DNA of 64,000 nt from assembly GCA_964624235.1 (NCBI GenBank), contig CAZUXY010000023.1, forward strand, positions 3,476 through 67,475. The letters are read 5' to 3'. A program made the position numbers and the translations under genes. The DNA comes from CAZUXY01 sp964624235 (GTDB taxonomy: Bacteria; Spirochaetota; UBA4802; UBA5368). Position 1 is the stretch's first letter. The number at the start of each line of letters is the position of its first letter. The notes below the pieces were generated by a model. That model was given only the letters and a program-made list of their open reading frames with translations. It had not been told where the DNA came from and did no database searches. Shown here piece by piece: positions 53,674-62,813 of this stretch.

Positions 53674-54918
53674 ATGAAACAGTGGGGAATTTCCGGGGTA
53701 ACGGTGCTGACACCAGAGGATGTGGTAAACAATGCATCCCTTGAAATTCGCAACGGTACTATCGAAAAGATCGCAAAGGACAGACCGGCTGCCGAGTTGA
53801 GCATCACCATAGAGAACGCTGTTCTGACTCCGGGTTTAATCAATTCCCATGACCACCTGCTGGGGAACTATTATCCGAAGGTGGGCAACGGCCCCTATGA
53901 AAACTGGCTGCCCTGGGACAACGACCTAAAAAGCGCCGCGGTCTACGAGGAACGGCAGCAGGTGGAAAACCGCGACTTGTACCTGCTGGGGGCATACCGT
54001 AACCTTGTTTCGGCCGTTACGACAGTGTCCGACCATATTCCCCACTTCGTCAACGACCCGTTTATCGAAATGCTGCCTACCAGGGTCATCAGGGATTATG
54101 CGCTTTCCCATTCGATCGCGTCTTTCGCGTTGGCATGGGGCGATGGCATAGGGGTGGAATACCAGAAAGCTTTGAAAAAGGGGATGCCGTTTGTGACCCA
54201 TATCGCCGAAGGCTTTGATGAGGAAACCCGTCGTGATCTGGCGACCCTGGAAAAAAACGGCGGGCTGGGTGAGCTTTCAGTACTGGTGCACAGTATTGCT
54301 TTCACGGTGGACGACATCAAAAAGATAAAACAGAAAGGCGCATCGGTGGTATGGTGCGGCGATTCCAATATCTTCATGTATAACAAAACCGCAAACGTCA
54401 AAGCAATGCTCGATGAGGGAGTAAACGTCTGTATCGGCACGGACTCCCCAATGTCGGGCGGACTGAACCTGCTCTACGAGATTAAATTCGATAAAAACTA
54501 TTTCAAGAAACAGTACGGGAAAGACCTGGCGGACAGGCAAATCCTGAAAATGGTCACCGTTAACCCGGCCAGGGCTTTCCGGCTTAAAAAGACCGGACAG
54601 GTTAAACCGGGTTTCGTCGCGGATCTGGCGGTTTTTGCCAGAACCCAAAAAGACCCCTATGAATCGGTCGTATCGGCCGAATTAAAAGATGTACTCCTGG
54701 TGGTAATCGACGGGAAACCCGTGTATGGCGGAGCCGAATATGCCGGGCTGTTCGATGCCCTGAAGATCAAATATCAGAAAGTCAATCTGGACGGTGTCGA
54801 TAAAATCATCATCGGCGACCTTTTGGGACTCCTGATGAGGATTAACCGGGCTGTTGGGTTTAAAAAGGAATTTCCTTTTATGCCCGTAAAATATGAATAC
54901 GCGCCTGCGAGGAGATAG
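53674..54918 (+). CDS. Amidohydrolase-family metal hydrolase
   Basis: The 414-residue TIM-barrel protein has the usual metal-site order: INSHDHLLG (H-x-H), FVTHIAEGF, VLVHSIAF, and the late Asp in CIGTDSPMSGG. The flanking beta-sandwich is N-terminal (VTVLTPEDVVNNASLEIRNG) and C-terminal (GFVADLAVFA). It resembles the TRZ/ATZ deaminase or chlorohydrolase group, with substrate unknown. It is followed after three bases by a cNMP-binding TPR protein, hinting at a role in signalling or nucleotide breakdown. AAAGGTAG precedes the start. Confidence 0.85.
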   Translation: MKQWGISGVTVLTPEDVVNNASLEIRNGTIEKIAKDRPAAELSITIENAVLTPGLINSHDHLLGNYYPKVGNGPYENWLPWDNDLKSAAVYEERQQVENRDLYLLGAYRNLVSAVTTVSDHIPHFVNDPFIEMLPTRVIRDYALSHSIASFALAWGDGIGVEYQKALKKGMPFVTHIAEGFDEETRRDLATLEKNGGLGELSVLVHSIAFTVDDIKKIKQKGASVVWCGDSNIFMYNKTANVKAMLDEGVNVCIGTDSPMSGGLNLLYEIKFDKNYFKKQYGKDLADRQILKMVTVNPARAFRLKKTGQVKPGFVADLAVFARTQKDPYESVVSAELKDVLLVVIDGKPVYGGAEYAGLFDALKIKYQKVNLDGVDKIIIGDLLGLLMRINRAVGFKKEFPFMPVKYEYAPARR

Positions 54919-54921
54919 TCG

Positions 54922-56133
54922 ATGTCGAACGGGATTCAATCCGCCGGAACGGTCACGAGAAGGTACAAGCACGGCTCGGTGGTGTATTTTGAAAATGACA
55001 AGAGCGAATACGTCTATATCCTTAAAGCCGGCAAGGTGGTACTGACTTCCACCCGGGTCGATACGGGGGAGGAGGTCAAAGAGGAGATCAAGCCGGGTGA
55101 ATTTTTCGGTGTAAAATCGGCATTGGGTAAATATCCGCGGGAAGAGACCGCCCAGACCGCGGGGGAGACGGTGCTCCTGGTGCTCCCGCTTGCCGACTTC
55201 GAGCGACTGGTTCTGCAGAACGTCAACGTGGTGCGCAAGATGCTCAGGATTTTCAGCAACCAGTTGCGCCGCATCGGACGCAGCCAGCGGGAAGTGCTGG
55301 GTGAGAGCGAGAGCATCAATCCGGCTGACGAGCTTTTTAAAATCGGTGAATATTATTACAAAATCGGCCGGGTGCAGCAGGCGCAATACGCCTATAAACG
55401 TTACATGGAGTATTATCCCGACGGGAAGTACGCGTCCACGTCGATGCAGCGGATCAGGGCCATCGAGGCCGGAAGCACCGGAGGCGATTTGACCACCGGC
55501 GTTGTGGAAGAAACCCGGTCAGCGCCCGTCGCGCGCGATGAGAGCATGGATTTCACCGATTTCACCATTGAAGAGGAAAAACCGGCGGCAAAGGGAAGTC
55601 CCGTAAGCGATTTCGGTCTGGACGCATCCGCAAGTTCTCCCCTGACCAGCGAGATGGACAATTTTTTCTCGAATGGTAAAACCGATCTGGATGATTTTTC
55701 TTTTGATCAGCCCGGTGGAGGAGAGAAAAAAGACATCGCCGAGATGTTCTATGACGCCATGAGCAAGTTTTCGCAGGACAGCCATGCTGAGGCCCTGAAG
55801 CTGTACAACGAAATACTGTCCTTCAAGAACCTGAAAAACGAGTCGGAAAGGAAAATATACGAGAAGGCGTCCTTTGAAATTGGACGTTGTTACATCAAGC
55901 TGGGCAAGTTCCAGGAGGCGCTGAACTCACTCTCGGAAATGATAAAAAAGTTCCCCCAGTCCGAAAATGTGAAGAACGCGCTCTTCCATATCGGCGTGGT
56001 CTATGAATCGGTGAAAAAAATGGACAAGGCGATGACCTATTATACCAAGGTCGCCTCGATGGAACCCAAGGATCCAATAAACAAAATGGCAGCGAAGCGA
56101 CTCAATCAGCTTCAGAATGATCAGAGGAAATAG
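54922..56133 (+). CDS. cNMP-binding domain protein with TPR repeats
   Basis: The 403-residue product opens with a Crp-type beta-roll (residues about 10-120: RYKHGSVVYFENDKSEYVYILKAG, EFFGVKSALGKYPREETAQTAGE). The phosphate-binding cassette reads F-F-G-V-K-S-A-L, not the canonical GE-x-A, so ligand binding is unsure. A helical linker leads to a TPR pair (EYYYKIGRVQQAQYAYKRYM), a Ser/Asp-rich low-complexity linker (residues 190-260) and further TPRs (SFEIGRCYIKLGKFQEALNS, HIGVVYESVKKMDKAMTYYT). It has no DNA-binding domain and is likely a scaffold. The next gene, a Crp-like protein, starts two bases on. Confidence 0.82.
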   Translation: MSNGIQSAGTVTRRYKHGSVVYFENDKSEYVYILKAGKVVLTSTRVDTGEEVKEEIKPGEFFGVKSALGKYPREETAQTAGETVLLVLPLADFERLVLQNVNVVRKMLRIFSNQLRRIGRSQREVLGESESINPADELFKIGEYYYKIGRVQQAQYAYKRYMEYYPDGKYASTSMQRIRAIEAGSTGGDLTTGVVEETRSAPVARDESMDFTDFTIEEEKPAAKGSPVSDFGLDASASSPLTSEMDNFFSNGKTDLDDFSFDQPGGGEKKDIAEMFYDAMSKFSQDSHAEALKLYNEILSFKNLKNESERKIYEKASFEIGRCYIKLGKFQEALNSLSEMIKKFPQSENVKNALFHIGVVYESVKKMDKAMTYYTKVASMEPKDPINKMAAKRLNQLQNDQRK

Positions 56134-56135
56134 GG

Positions 56136-56780
56136 ATGTTACTGGACATGCAGCTCTTCGACAAGTTCGGCGTGGAGTATTCGCCGAATGATATTATTTT
56201 CTGTGAATTCGAGCCGGGCAACGAGTTTTACTTTATCCAGCAGGGAAGGATAAAGATCGTAAAAATCATAAACAATACCGAAAAGACCCTCGACATCATG
56301 GAAACGGGAGACGTTTTCGGTGAGATGGCGATTCTGGAAGAGCAGCCGCGTTCGGCGTCCGCGATCGCACTGGACCACGTAAAACTTCTGAAATTCCGCA
56401 GGGAAAATTTCGACACCCTCCTGAAAGGGAACCCTCAGCTGGCATATAAACTGCTCATCATTTTTTCAAAGAGGATCTATGACGCCAAGAGGCGCCTCAT
56501 GATACTTCTGCTTGAAGAACCCCAGCTCAAGGTCATGGATGTGATGAACATGCTCGCAGAGGTCGATCCCCACCTGGATTTGCAGGAGGCCATCACGCTG
56601 AAGGTAACCATGCAGGAAGTGGCAAACTGGGCAGGCATGCAGATCAACGACGTTCAAAAAATATTGACACATTTCAACCAGCTTGGCAAGATTGAACTCT
56701 TCGCGGACAAGATCGTCGTCCGCAATATCAGGGACTTTCAGCGAATCGTCAATTCCCGCCGAAAGAGCATGTTCTCATAA
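56136..56780 (+). CDS. Crp/Fnr-family cNMP-binding regulator
   Basis: The 214-residue protein carries a cNMP roll with the canonical cassette (ETGDVFGEMAILEEQPRSASAIA: G-E-x-A-[IL] ... P-R-[ST]-A) that binds cAMP or cGMP in Crp proteins. It is followed by the dimer helix and a C-terminal region (TLKVTMQEVANWAGMQINDVQKILTHFNQLG) resembling the Crp winged helix. It is therefore a good candidate for the transcription factor answering a cyclase such as the one at 34.3 kb. It forms the third gene of an operon with the amidohydrolase and TPR protein. Confidence 0.9.
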   Translation: MLLDMQLFDKFGVEYSPNDIIFCEFEPGNEFYFIQQGRIKIVKIINNTEKTLDIMETGDVFGEMAILEEQPRSASAIALDHVKLLKFRRENFDTLLKGNPQLAYKLLIIFSKRIYDAKRRLMILLLEEPQLKVMDVMNMLAEVDPHLDLQEAITLKVTMQEVANWAGMQINDVQKILTHFNQLGKIELFADKIVVRNIRDFQRIVNSRRKSMFS

Positions 56781-56786
56781 ATATCC

Positions 56787-56860
56787 GCTCCCGTAGCTCA
56801 GGCGGATAGAGCAGTAGTTTCCTAAACTATGTGTCAGAGGTTCGAGTCCTCTCGGGAGCA
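56787..56860 (+). tRNA. tRNA-Arg (anticodon CCU)
   Basis: A full cloverleaf is visible: acceptor GCTCCCG/CGGGAGC, D-arm GCTC...GAGC, anticodon arm GTAGT-TTCCTAA-ACTAT with anticodon CCT, T-arm AGAGG-TTCGAGT-CCTCT and discriminator A. CCA is not encoded. It reads the rare Arg codon AGG. Confidence 0.96.
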
Positions 56861-56862
56861 AT

Positions 56863-56895
56863 AAATAGGCGACGATCATGATCGTCGCCTATTTT
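56863..56895. terminator. Terminator after tRNA-Arg
   Basis: A perfect palindrome, AAATAGGCGACGATCA/TGATCGTCGCCTATTT, gives a 14-base-pair stem with a CATG loop and a T run, two bases after the tRNA. It can also stop transcription from the convergent acyl-CoA ligase. Confidence 0.9.
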
Positions 56896-56917
56896 ATCAA
56901 ATACCCGCCTTCGTATT

Positions 56918-58549
56918 TCAGGCCGTTCCCTTCATCACTTCGGGCAGCACGGTTTTTCTGAGCACTTTTTTGTCGAACTTGCCCACGCTGGTCTTCGGGA
57001 TCTCCTTGACGAACACCACTTCATCGGGAACCCACCACTTGGCAACGCGTTCTTTGAGGAAGTCGAGTATTTCTTCCCTGGTGATCTTTCCGGCGTGGTC
57101 GGGGAGGGGTACCACACAGGCCAGGGGCCGCTCCTGCCATTTCGCATGGGGCATGCCGATGACCGCCGCTTCCATTACCTTCGGGTGGGCCATAATCTCG
57201 TTTTCCAGGTCGACGGAGGATATCCACTCCCCGGCGCTCTTGATGAGGTCCTTGGTGCGGTCCACCAGCGAGATATACCCTTCCGCGTCCATGGTGGCGA
57301 TATCACCGGTGTGCAGCCATCCGTCACGGAAAGTCTGCTTGCTCCGTTCGGGGTCTCTGTAGTATTCATTCGCGATCCAGGGGCCGCGCAGGCACACCTC
57401 GCCCATCTCGGCGCCGTCGCGCTTTACTTCCTTCCCCGTGTCCAGGTTCTCGACCTTCATCTCGAGCCCTATGGCGAGCAGGCCGGCGGTGGTTTTGATA
57501 TCATAGATTTTGTTTTCCGGAAGGTCCAGCATGTAGCTCTTCGGAATGGCCGCGGTGGCCAGGGGCGAGGTCTCGGTCATTCCGTAGGCCTGTACGATGG
57601 TGAAATTGTATTTCTTCGCCATGGTTTCCATCAGGTGGCGCGGCATGGCGGATCCGCCTGAAAATACCGCGCGTAACGTGGAAAAATCGTGCTCGCCTCC
57701 GTCTTCCAGGTACTTGTGAAGCATCATCCAGATGGTGGGTACGCCGCAGGTGAACGTCACCTTTTCGTCTGATATGATCTTGCACAACGCTTTCATGTCC
57801 AGTATCTGGCGGCCGGGGAGTACCTGTTTGCAGCCCAGGCCCGTGCTGAGAAACGGTGCCCCCCATGCATTGGCATGGAACATCGGCACCACGTGCATCA
57901 CGCAGTCGCTCTCCATCGCTCCGAGGGTGATCCCGGCGGCGTATGAATGCAGCACCAGCGCGCGGTGGCTGTAGACCACGCCCTTTGGGTCGCCGGTGGT
58001 CGCCGACGTATAACAGATGAGGGCGGGATCGTTTTCATCGCGGTTGAAGGGGAAATCATAGTCCCCCGGAAAATCCTTAATGAGATCGTCATAGAGCACC
58101 ACGGGTGCGAGTGTGGTCTGGGGCATTTTACCGCTCTGGGACATGATAACGTAATGCTCCACGGTTTTTAGCTGGTCCTTGACCGGCTCGACGAGAAAAT
58201 AAACGTCCTCGTCGATAAACAGCACCCGGTCCTGCGCGTGGTTTATGATGTAGACCAGGTGTTCCTGTGACAGACGGATATTCGTGGTATGGAGCACCGC
58301 TCCCATGGCAGGGACGCCGAAGTAGAGTTCCAGATGGCGATGGTTGTTCAGTGCAAACGACGCCACACGGTCGCCTTTCTTTATGCCCAGCGATTTCAGC
58401 GCGTTGGCAAGCCGGCACGACCTTGTATACCATTCGCCGTAATTATACTTGAAAACCTCGTTGGGATACACTGACACCAGTTCCTTGCTGGTGAAATACT
58501 TCGCGGCCCTTTGCATGAACGTTGTGAGCAGTAAGGGATAATCCATCAT
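56918..58549 (-). CDS. AMP-forming fatty acid-CoA ligase
   Basis: The 543-residue ANL enzyme shows ICYTSATTGDPKGVVYSHRA (A3, with Ala for the usual Gly after Ser), VQAYGMTETSPLA (A5), GWLHTGDIATMDAEGYISLVDR (A7) and DLIKSAGEWISSVDLE (A8). The catalytic Lys is in SVGKFDKKVL. N-terminal YPLLLTTFMQRAAKYF and HTTNIRLSQEHLVYIINHAQ are typical of medium/long-chain fatty acid ligases (FadD-like, AlkK group). With the enoyl-CoA hydratase and acyl-CoA dehydrogenase nearby it suggests beta-oxidation. The start has AGGAGG upstream. Confidence 0.93.
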   Translation of the reverse strand: MMDYPLLLTTFMQRAAKYFTSKELVSVYPNEVFKYNYGEWYTRSCRLANALKSLGIKKGDRVASFALNNHRHLELYFGVPAMGAVLHTTNIRLSQEHLVYIINHAQDRVLFIDEDVYFLVEPVKDQLKTVEHYVIMSQSGKMPQTTLAPVVLYDDLIKDFPGDYDFPFNRDENDPALICYTSATTGDPKGVVYSHRALVLHSYAAGITLGAMESDCVMHVVPMFHANAWGAPFLSTGLGCKQVLPGRQILDMKALCKIISDEKVTFTCGVPTIWMMLHKYLEDGGEHDFSTLRAVFSGGSAMPRHLMETMAKKYNFTIVQAYGMTETSPLATAAIPKSYMLDLPENKIYDIKTTAGLLAIGLEMKVENLDTGKEVKRDGAEMGEVCLRGPWIANEYYRDPERSKQTFRDGWLHTGDIATMDAEGYISLVDRTKDLIKSAGEWISSVDLENEIMAHPKVMEAAVIGMPHAKWQERPLACVVPLPDHAGKITREEILDFLKERVAKWWVPDEVVFVKEIPKTSVGKFDKKVLRKTVLPEVMKGTA

Positions 58550-58768
58550 GATGATACCTCCTGTTCCGTGAATAAGTATAGTGAGGATTAACTATAGTAT
58601 TGATAACGGTTGCCCGGGGTCGGTCGGTCAGGATGATACGGGGTGTTCCCGGGATGATGCCGGTTGTGAAAGCGGAAAACGGTATAACTGAAGCCGTATT
58701 GCCGCCGTTGCTGTGTTACACTCCCAAGGTGATGTGGACCTTTTGATGCTTCGACATGCCGATACTAT

Positions 58769-59113
58769 TCAAAGAAAGTTTACCTGGGTGCATCGCTCTC
58801 GGTCTGTGATGATACCCTTCAGTTCGTTTTTATACGCATCATCATGTATGGATTGAACTTCGCTTACCGCTTTCCCGTCGGCAGTAACCTTGTAACGCCA
58901 TCGTGAAACAAATCCGGTTACCAGACAGAAAAAGCACCCGCCGGTTCCGCAGCAGGAAGAGTCCGTGACCGAGTACCCGGCAAGATAGAGCACCTCCCCG
59001 TCCTTGAAGGGGATACGTTCCTCCCTGTTGAACGCGTACCTCCCGGATATGGTTTTGATCTCCTCGTCCATATCGGGATGAATAAAATCCCTGGTTTTCA
59101 TAACGGTTTCCAT
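58769..59113 (-). CDS. Small Cys-rich protein with CCGTGGCFFC motif
   Basis: The 114-residue product has a central Cys cluster, SSCCGTGGCFFCLVTGFV (Cys54, 55, 60, 63), that could bind a metal or an Fe-S centre. The flanks are hydrophilic, and the sequence RYAFNREERIPFKDGEVLYL precedes the cluster. I do not recognise a characterised family. ATG 59113 has a weak ribosome-binding site; ATG 59101 is an alternative. It is divergent from the enoyl-CoA hydratase. Confidence 0.6.
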   Translation of the reverse strand: METVMKTRDFIHPDMDEEIKTISGRYAFNREERIPFKDGEVLYLAGYSVTDSSCCGTGGCFFCLVTGFVSRWRYKVTADGKAVSEVQSIHDDAYKNELKGIITDRERCTQVNFL

Positions 59114-59194
59114 CTAGAAACGGCCGTCCCCGCGGCGCACCCCGGAATTATCAGCATATAACAAGATAATAATAATGTTGCCATATAAATTATA

Positions 59195-59210
59195 GGCCCT
59201 ATAGTGGGCC
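59195..59210. promoter_or_regulatory. Inverted repeat before enoyl-CoA hydratase
   Basis: GGCCC-TATAGT-GGGCC is a perfect five-base-pair inverted repeat, 34 bases before the ATG and inside the A/T-rich divergent spacer. It may be an operator. Confidence 0.3.
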
Positions 59211-59244
59211 GCTGTCAATACAATATTTAATGCGGGAGGTCGCC

Positions 59245-60045
59245 ATGAAGCTTGCGGAGATGAAATTTTCGACGATGCTGTTCGAAGAGGTGGAGGCCGG
59301 CATAGGCCTAATCACGCTGAACCGCCCTGAGTCACTGAATTCCATATCGGTAGAGATGCTCGAAGAGTTCGACACGCTCTTTACGGCCCTCACCCGTGAA
59401 GAATCGGTACGAGTTCTGGTCCTTACCGGCAGCGGCCGCGGTTTTTGTTCGGGTGCCGACCTCAGCGCCGCCCTGACCCACCAGGAGAAGGAGCCTTTCG
59501 CCGACCCCGAGCACTTTTTGAAACTGGTGCAGGAGCGGTTCGGGGACCTGATCATCAAGATGCGGCGTCTGCCCCAGCCGCTCATAGCCGCCGTAAACGG
59601 CGCGGCCGCCGGAGGAGGATTCTCCATGGCCCTGGCCTGTGATATCCGTGTCGCCGCTCCTGAGGCATACTTCGTCGCATCCTTCGCCAATATCGGACTC
59701 TCAGGAGGCGAGCTGGGCACCTCGTATCTGTTGCCGCGGCTGGTGGGTCTCTCGCGGGCAGCCGATGTGCTTTTCACAGGGAGAAAACTGCGGGCAGATG
59801 AGGCGGAGCGAATCGGCCTGCTGAGCGGAGTAGTCCCCAGGGAAGAACTGCTCGAGACGGCACTGGGCTACGCGCGGCAGATGACCTCCAAGAGCGTAGG
59901 CGGGCTCAAGTTCACAAAACGGGTGCTCGACCAGAACCTTACGGCCCAGTCGCTGGAGGCCGCCATTAATCTGGAAAACCGTAACCAGACCATCCTGGTA
60001 TTTTCCAGGGATTTTTTCAACCTGATCAAGGGGTTTTCGAAGTGA
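59245..60045 (+). CDS. Enoyl-CoA hydratase/isomerase family protein
   Basis: The 266-residue crotonase-fold protein shows LITLNRPESLNSIS, SGRGFCSGADLSAAL (first oxyanion-hole strand) and AAVNGAAAGGGFSMALACDIRVA (second), with ANIGLSGGELGTSYLLPRLVG. The catalytic Glu pair of true hydratases is not clear: the site reads G-G-E-L-G, keeping one Glu. It could be a hydratase, isomerase or relative for branched or aromatic acyl-CoAs. ATG 59245 (GGGAGG upstream) is preferred to ATG 59230. Confidence 0.88.
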   Translation: MKLAEMKFSTMLFEEVEAGIGLITLNRPESLNSISVEMLEEFDTLFTALTREESVRVLVLTGSGRGFCSGADLSAALTHQEKEPFADPEHFLKLVQERFGDLIIKMRRLPQPLIAAVNGAAAGGGFSMALACDIRVAAPEAYFVASFANIGLSGGELGTSYLLPRLVGLSRAADVLFTGRKLRADEAERIGLLSGVVPREELLETALGYARQMTSKSVGGLKFTKRVLDQNLTAQSLEAAINLENRNQTILVFSRDFFNLIKGFSK

Positions 60046-60183
60046 CCGGTCGGCAGCGTCGGTGGACAAAGGCGTACGGGCGACACGTGTATTCCCCTGC
60101 GGATCCTTTTTGTGTGCGGGTCGCTGTCTGAAACGGTCCGTATTGTTAATTGACAACAGAAAGCCCCTGCGGTATGCAGAGCC

Positions 60184-61464
60184 ATGATCATACCGCTTGC
60201 TTACGGGAAGGGTACCCTTCCGGTCAAGGTGTCGCGCCGGAATCTTGTGAAAGTACTGTCCATGAAAGAGATGCCGCGTTGCGGTGATCCCTCCGCACTT
60301 CTGGAAATAAAACTTCTGCGCCCCACCGGACTCGATCAAAGCCTGCTGGAAATGGCCCGGGGGCGCGGCTCGGCCTGCATCCTTATCTGCGACATTACAC
60401 GGCCGGTGCCCAACGCGCTGCTGCTCCCGCCCATACTGGAAACCCTCCACCGCGCCGGGATGGGACCTGAAAAGATCCTCATCCTTATCGCTACGGGTAT
60501 ACACCGTCCCAACCTGGGGGACGAGATGGTCTCGCTGGTCGGTGAATATATCGCCGCCCGCTACAACGTACAGAACCATTACGCCCTCGACTCCGCGGTC
60601 CACCGCTGTATAGGCTCCACCAGCCGCGGGACCGAGGTATGGCTGGACAGCCGTTTTCTGGATGCCGATCTTAAAATCGCCACGGGTTTTATAGAACCCC
60701 ATCTCATGGCGGGATACTCGGGAGGGCGCAAGCTCGTTATCCCGGGGATTGCGGGGATCGAGACTGTCAAGCGGATGCACCGCCCCGGGATACTCGACCA
60801 TCCGTGCGCCCGTGAAGGGGTGCTCGAGGGCAACCCTTTTCATGAGGAAGCCGTGGAGGTGGCGAGGATGGCACGCACGGACTTCATCGTGAACGTCGCG
60901 TTGAACGAGCACCGTGAGGTGGCGGGCATTTTCGCCGGCGACCTGGAGGCGGCGCATCTTGAGGGAGCGGCGTTTGTGGGTGGAATGGTGCGCGACACTG
61001 TACCGGAGCCCGCCGATGTGGTGGTTACCACCGGGGGAGGTCATCCCCTGGATGCAACGTGGTATCAGTCGATTAAAGGCCTGACGGCGGCCATGCCCGT
61101 GGTGAAAGAGGGGGGCACCATTATCATCGCGTCTTCCTGTTCGGAGGGTGTCGGAAGCGGGGAGTTCACGAGGATGGTGCGCGAGTACAAAGACCTGGAC
61201 CGGTTTATCACCGATGTGTATCGCCCCGGGTTCTTCATTATCGACCAGTGGCAGTTCCATGAGTACGTGCGGGCGGCGAAAAAGGCCAGGATTGTATTGG
61301 TCACGGAAGGCCTCTCCGGGGATCAAAAAGACGCCATGCATGTGCAATGGGCGCCCAGTGTGGAAGAGGCGCTTTCGGAGGAATCGGCACGCAGAGATAC
61401 CATGCGGACAGTCGTTATCCCCAAGGGACCCTATGTGCTCGCTGATGTCGACGGAGGCGCGTAA
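60184..61464 (+). CDS. LarA-family nickel-pincer racemase/epimerase
   Basis: The 426-residue protein has all four LarA active-site residues, one position earlier than in the Lactiplantibacillus enzyme: His107 (ATGIHRPNL), His173 (IEPHLMAGYSGG), Lys183 (GRKLVIPG, which carries the nickel-pincer nucleotide) and His199 (RMHRPG). LarA homologues racemise or epimerise lactate and other 2-hydroxy acids. The cofactor genes larB, larC and larE are not in the window. The substrate is not set by sequence. It is likely cotranscribed with, or near, the enoyl-CoA hydratase (138-base gap). Confidence 0.9.
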   Translation: MIIPLAYGKGTLPVKVSRRNLVKVLSMKEMPRCGDPSALLEIKLLRPTGLDQSLLEMARGRGSACILICDITRPVPNALLLPPILETLHRAGMGPEKILILIATGIHRPNLGDEMVSLVGEYIAARYNVQNHYALDSAVHRCIGSTSRGTEVWLDSRFLDADLKIATGFIEPHLMAGYSGGRKLVIPGIAGIETVKRMHRPGILDHPCAREGVLEGNPFHEEAVEVARMARTDFIVNVALNEHREVAGIFAGDLEAAHLEGAAFVGGMVRDTVPEPADVVVTTGGGHPLDATWYQSIKGLTAAMPVVKEGGTIIIASSCSEGVGSGEFTRMVREYKDLDRFITDVYRPGFFIIDQWQFHEYVRAAKKARIVLVTEGLSGDQKDAMHVQWAPSVEEALSEESARRDTMRTVVIPKGPYVLADVDGGA

Positions 61465-61636
61465 TCCCGATTCAGGTAAACTGCCGCTCAACGCTTTCCT
61501 GTGCCCGTAAGGAAATATACACTTGTAATATTTCCCGTATACGGCAAGGATACGTACCGGATCTGCGGCTGGTTCGACAACCGCGAATAAACGAGATTCG
61601 CCGCCGGCGCGGCCTATACCGTAATATGATGGAACC

Positions 61637-62680
61637 ATGAAGAACGTCTTCTCTAAATCCAATTATCTGCTGTTTGTCACCGTCATTGTGCTTATACTGA
61701 GTGTAATCAACGCAGGATCGGTTTACTTGTTAAGTACGAGGCTTGAGGAAGACGCGGCGATAATAAACTATACCGGCATACTGAGAGGATCGATTCAGCG
61801 TGTGGCCAAACTGGAATTTTCGCGGCACTCGTCGGACACGGCGATAGACCAGGTGGACCAGCTCATCAACAGTTTCGAGGCCAGGGTTAAGGCCCTCAAC
61901 CTGCAGAAGTATGAAATGAAGTTCGCCAGGGACCTGGGGCTGCTGAAAGAGGAGTGGGGCAAGACCAAATCCGCCATCGATATGTACCGGAAGACACCTT
62001 CCGAAATGTACCTGAAACTGGTCGTTGAATTCAGTGAGAAATGCTGGGTGATCGCCAACCGTATTGTATTCACCACACAGTTCGCCTCGGAATCGAAACA
62101 GCAGTATTTCGGCTATATCTTCGTCATCATAGGTTTTAATATCATAGGACTGCTTCTGATCATCGATCTGGTAAGAAGCTATGTCAAAGACCAGCTTGAG
62201 ATTATCGCCAACTACGACGCCCTCACCCACGTACACAACCGTTACGCCTACAATATAATCCTTGAACGCGAAATGCAGCGAAGCCGTCGTTACAACTCGC
62301 CCCTCTCCCTGATCATTTTCGACATAGACCATTTCAAGAAAATAAACGACACCCTGGGACACAAGGTGGGCGACTCCGTACTCAGGGAGATCTCGCTGGT
62401 GGTGCAGAACCGCATAAGAAACAGCGACGTGCTCTGCCGCATAGGGGGCGAGGAATTCACGGTCATAACCGTTGAAACGCATCTGGCAAACGCGCTGGGA
62501 CTTGCCGAAAAACTGCGCCGTGAAATTAGCCTGCATTCTTTCGACAGCGCGGGAGGAGTGACCGTAAGTTTTGGTGTGGCCGAGATGGTGCAGAATGATA
62601 ACCCGGACACGCTGTTCAAAAGGGCCGACGCGGCGCTGTACAGGGCCAAGCAGCGTGGAAGGAACCGTGTGGAATCCTGA
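61637..62680 (+). CDS. Membrane-bound diguanylate cyclase (GGDEF)
   Basis: The 347-residue protein has two membrane helices (about residues 10-33 and 159-179) framing a periplasmic four-helix domain that begins INYTGILRGSIQRVAKLE, like PilJ/NarX-type sensor domains. A cytoplasmic GGDEF domain follows, with FDIDHFKKINDTLGH, the active-site RIGGEEF (270-274) and the inhibitory I-site RNSD at 261-264, spaced five residues before. It should make cyclic di-GMP with product inhibition, in response to a periplasmic signal. Confidence 0.94.
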   Translation: MKNVFSKSNYLLFVTVIVLILSVINAGSVYLLSTRLEEDAAIINYTGILRGSIQRVAKLEFSRHSSDTAIDQVDQLINSFEARVKALNLQKYEMKFARDLGLLKEEWGKTKSAIDMYRKTPSEMYLKLVVEFSEKCWVIANRIVFTTQFASESKQQYFGYIFVIIGFNIIGLLLIIDLVRSYVKDQLEIIANYDALTHVHNRYAYNIILEREMQRSRRYNSPLSLIIFDIDHFKKINDTLGHKVGDSVLREISLVVQNRIRNSDVLCRIGGEEFTVITVETHLANALGLAEKLRREISLHSFDSAGGVTVSFGVAEMVQNDNPDTLFKRADAALYRAKQRGRNRVES

Positions 62681-62719
62681 AGCGCTTCCCCGCCCGGGAG
62701 GCCTCCGGGTAATAAGTCC

Positions 62720-62749
62720 TTGACATGCGGGGAAATTGATTGTTATACA
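62720..62749 (+). promoter_or_regulatory. Promoter of acyl-CoA dehydrogenase with inverted repeat
   Basis: TTGACA (62720-62725) and TATACA (62744-62749) are 18 bases apart. A small palindrome, TTGT-TAT-ACAA (62740-62750), covers the -10 and could be a repressor site. The ATG lies 65 bases downstream after GGAGGAGGG. Confidence 0.5.
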
Positions 62750-62813
62750 ACACTATAAATACTATTGCCGTTTCTTGGCATGCCGTATACCGCGTTTACG
62801 GAGGAGGGAAACC

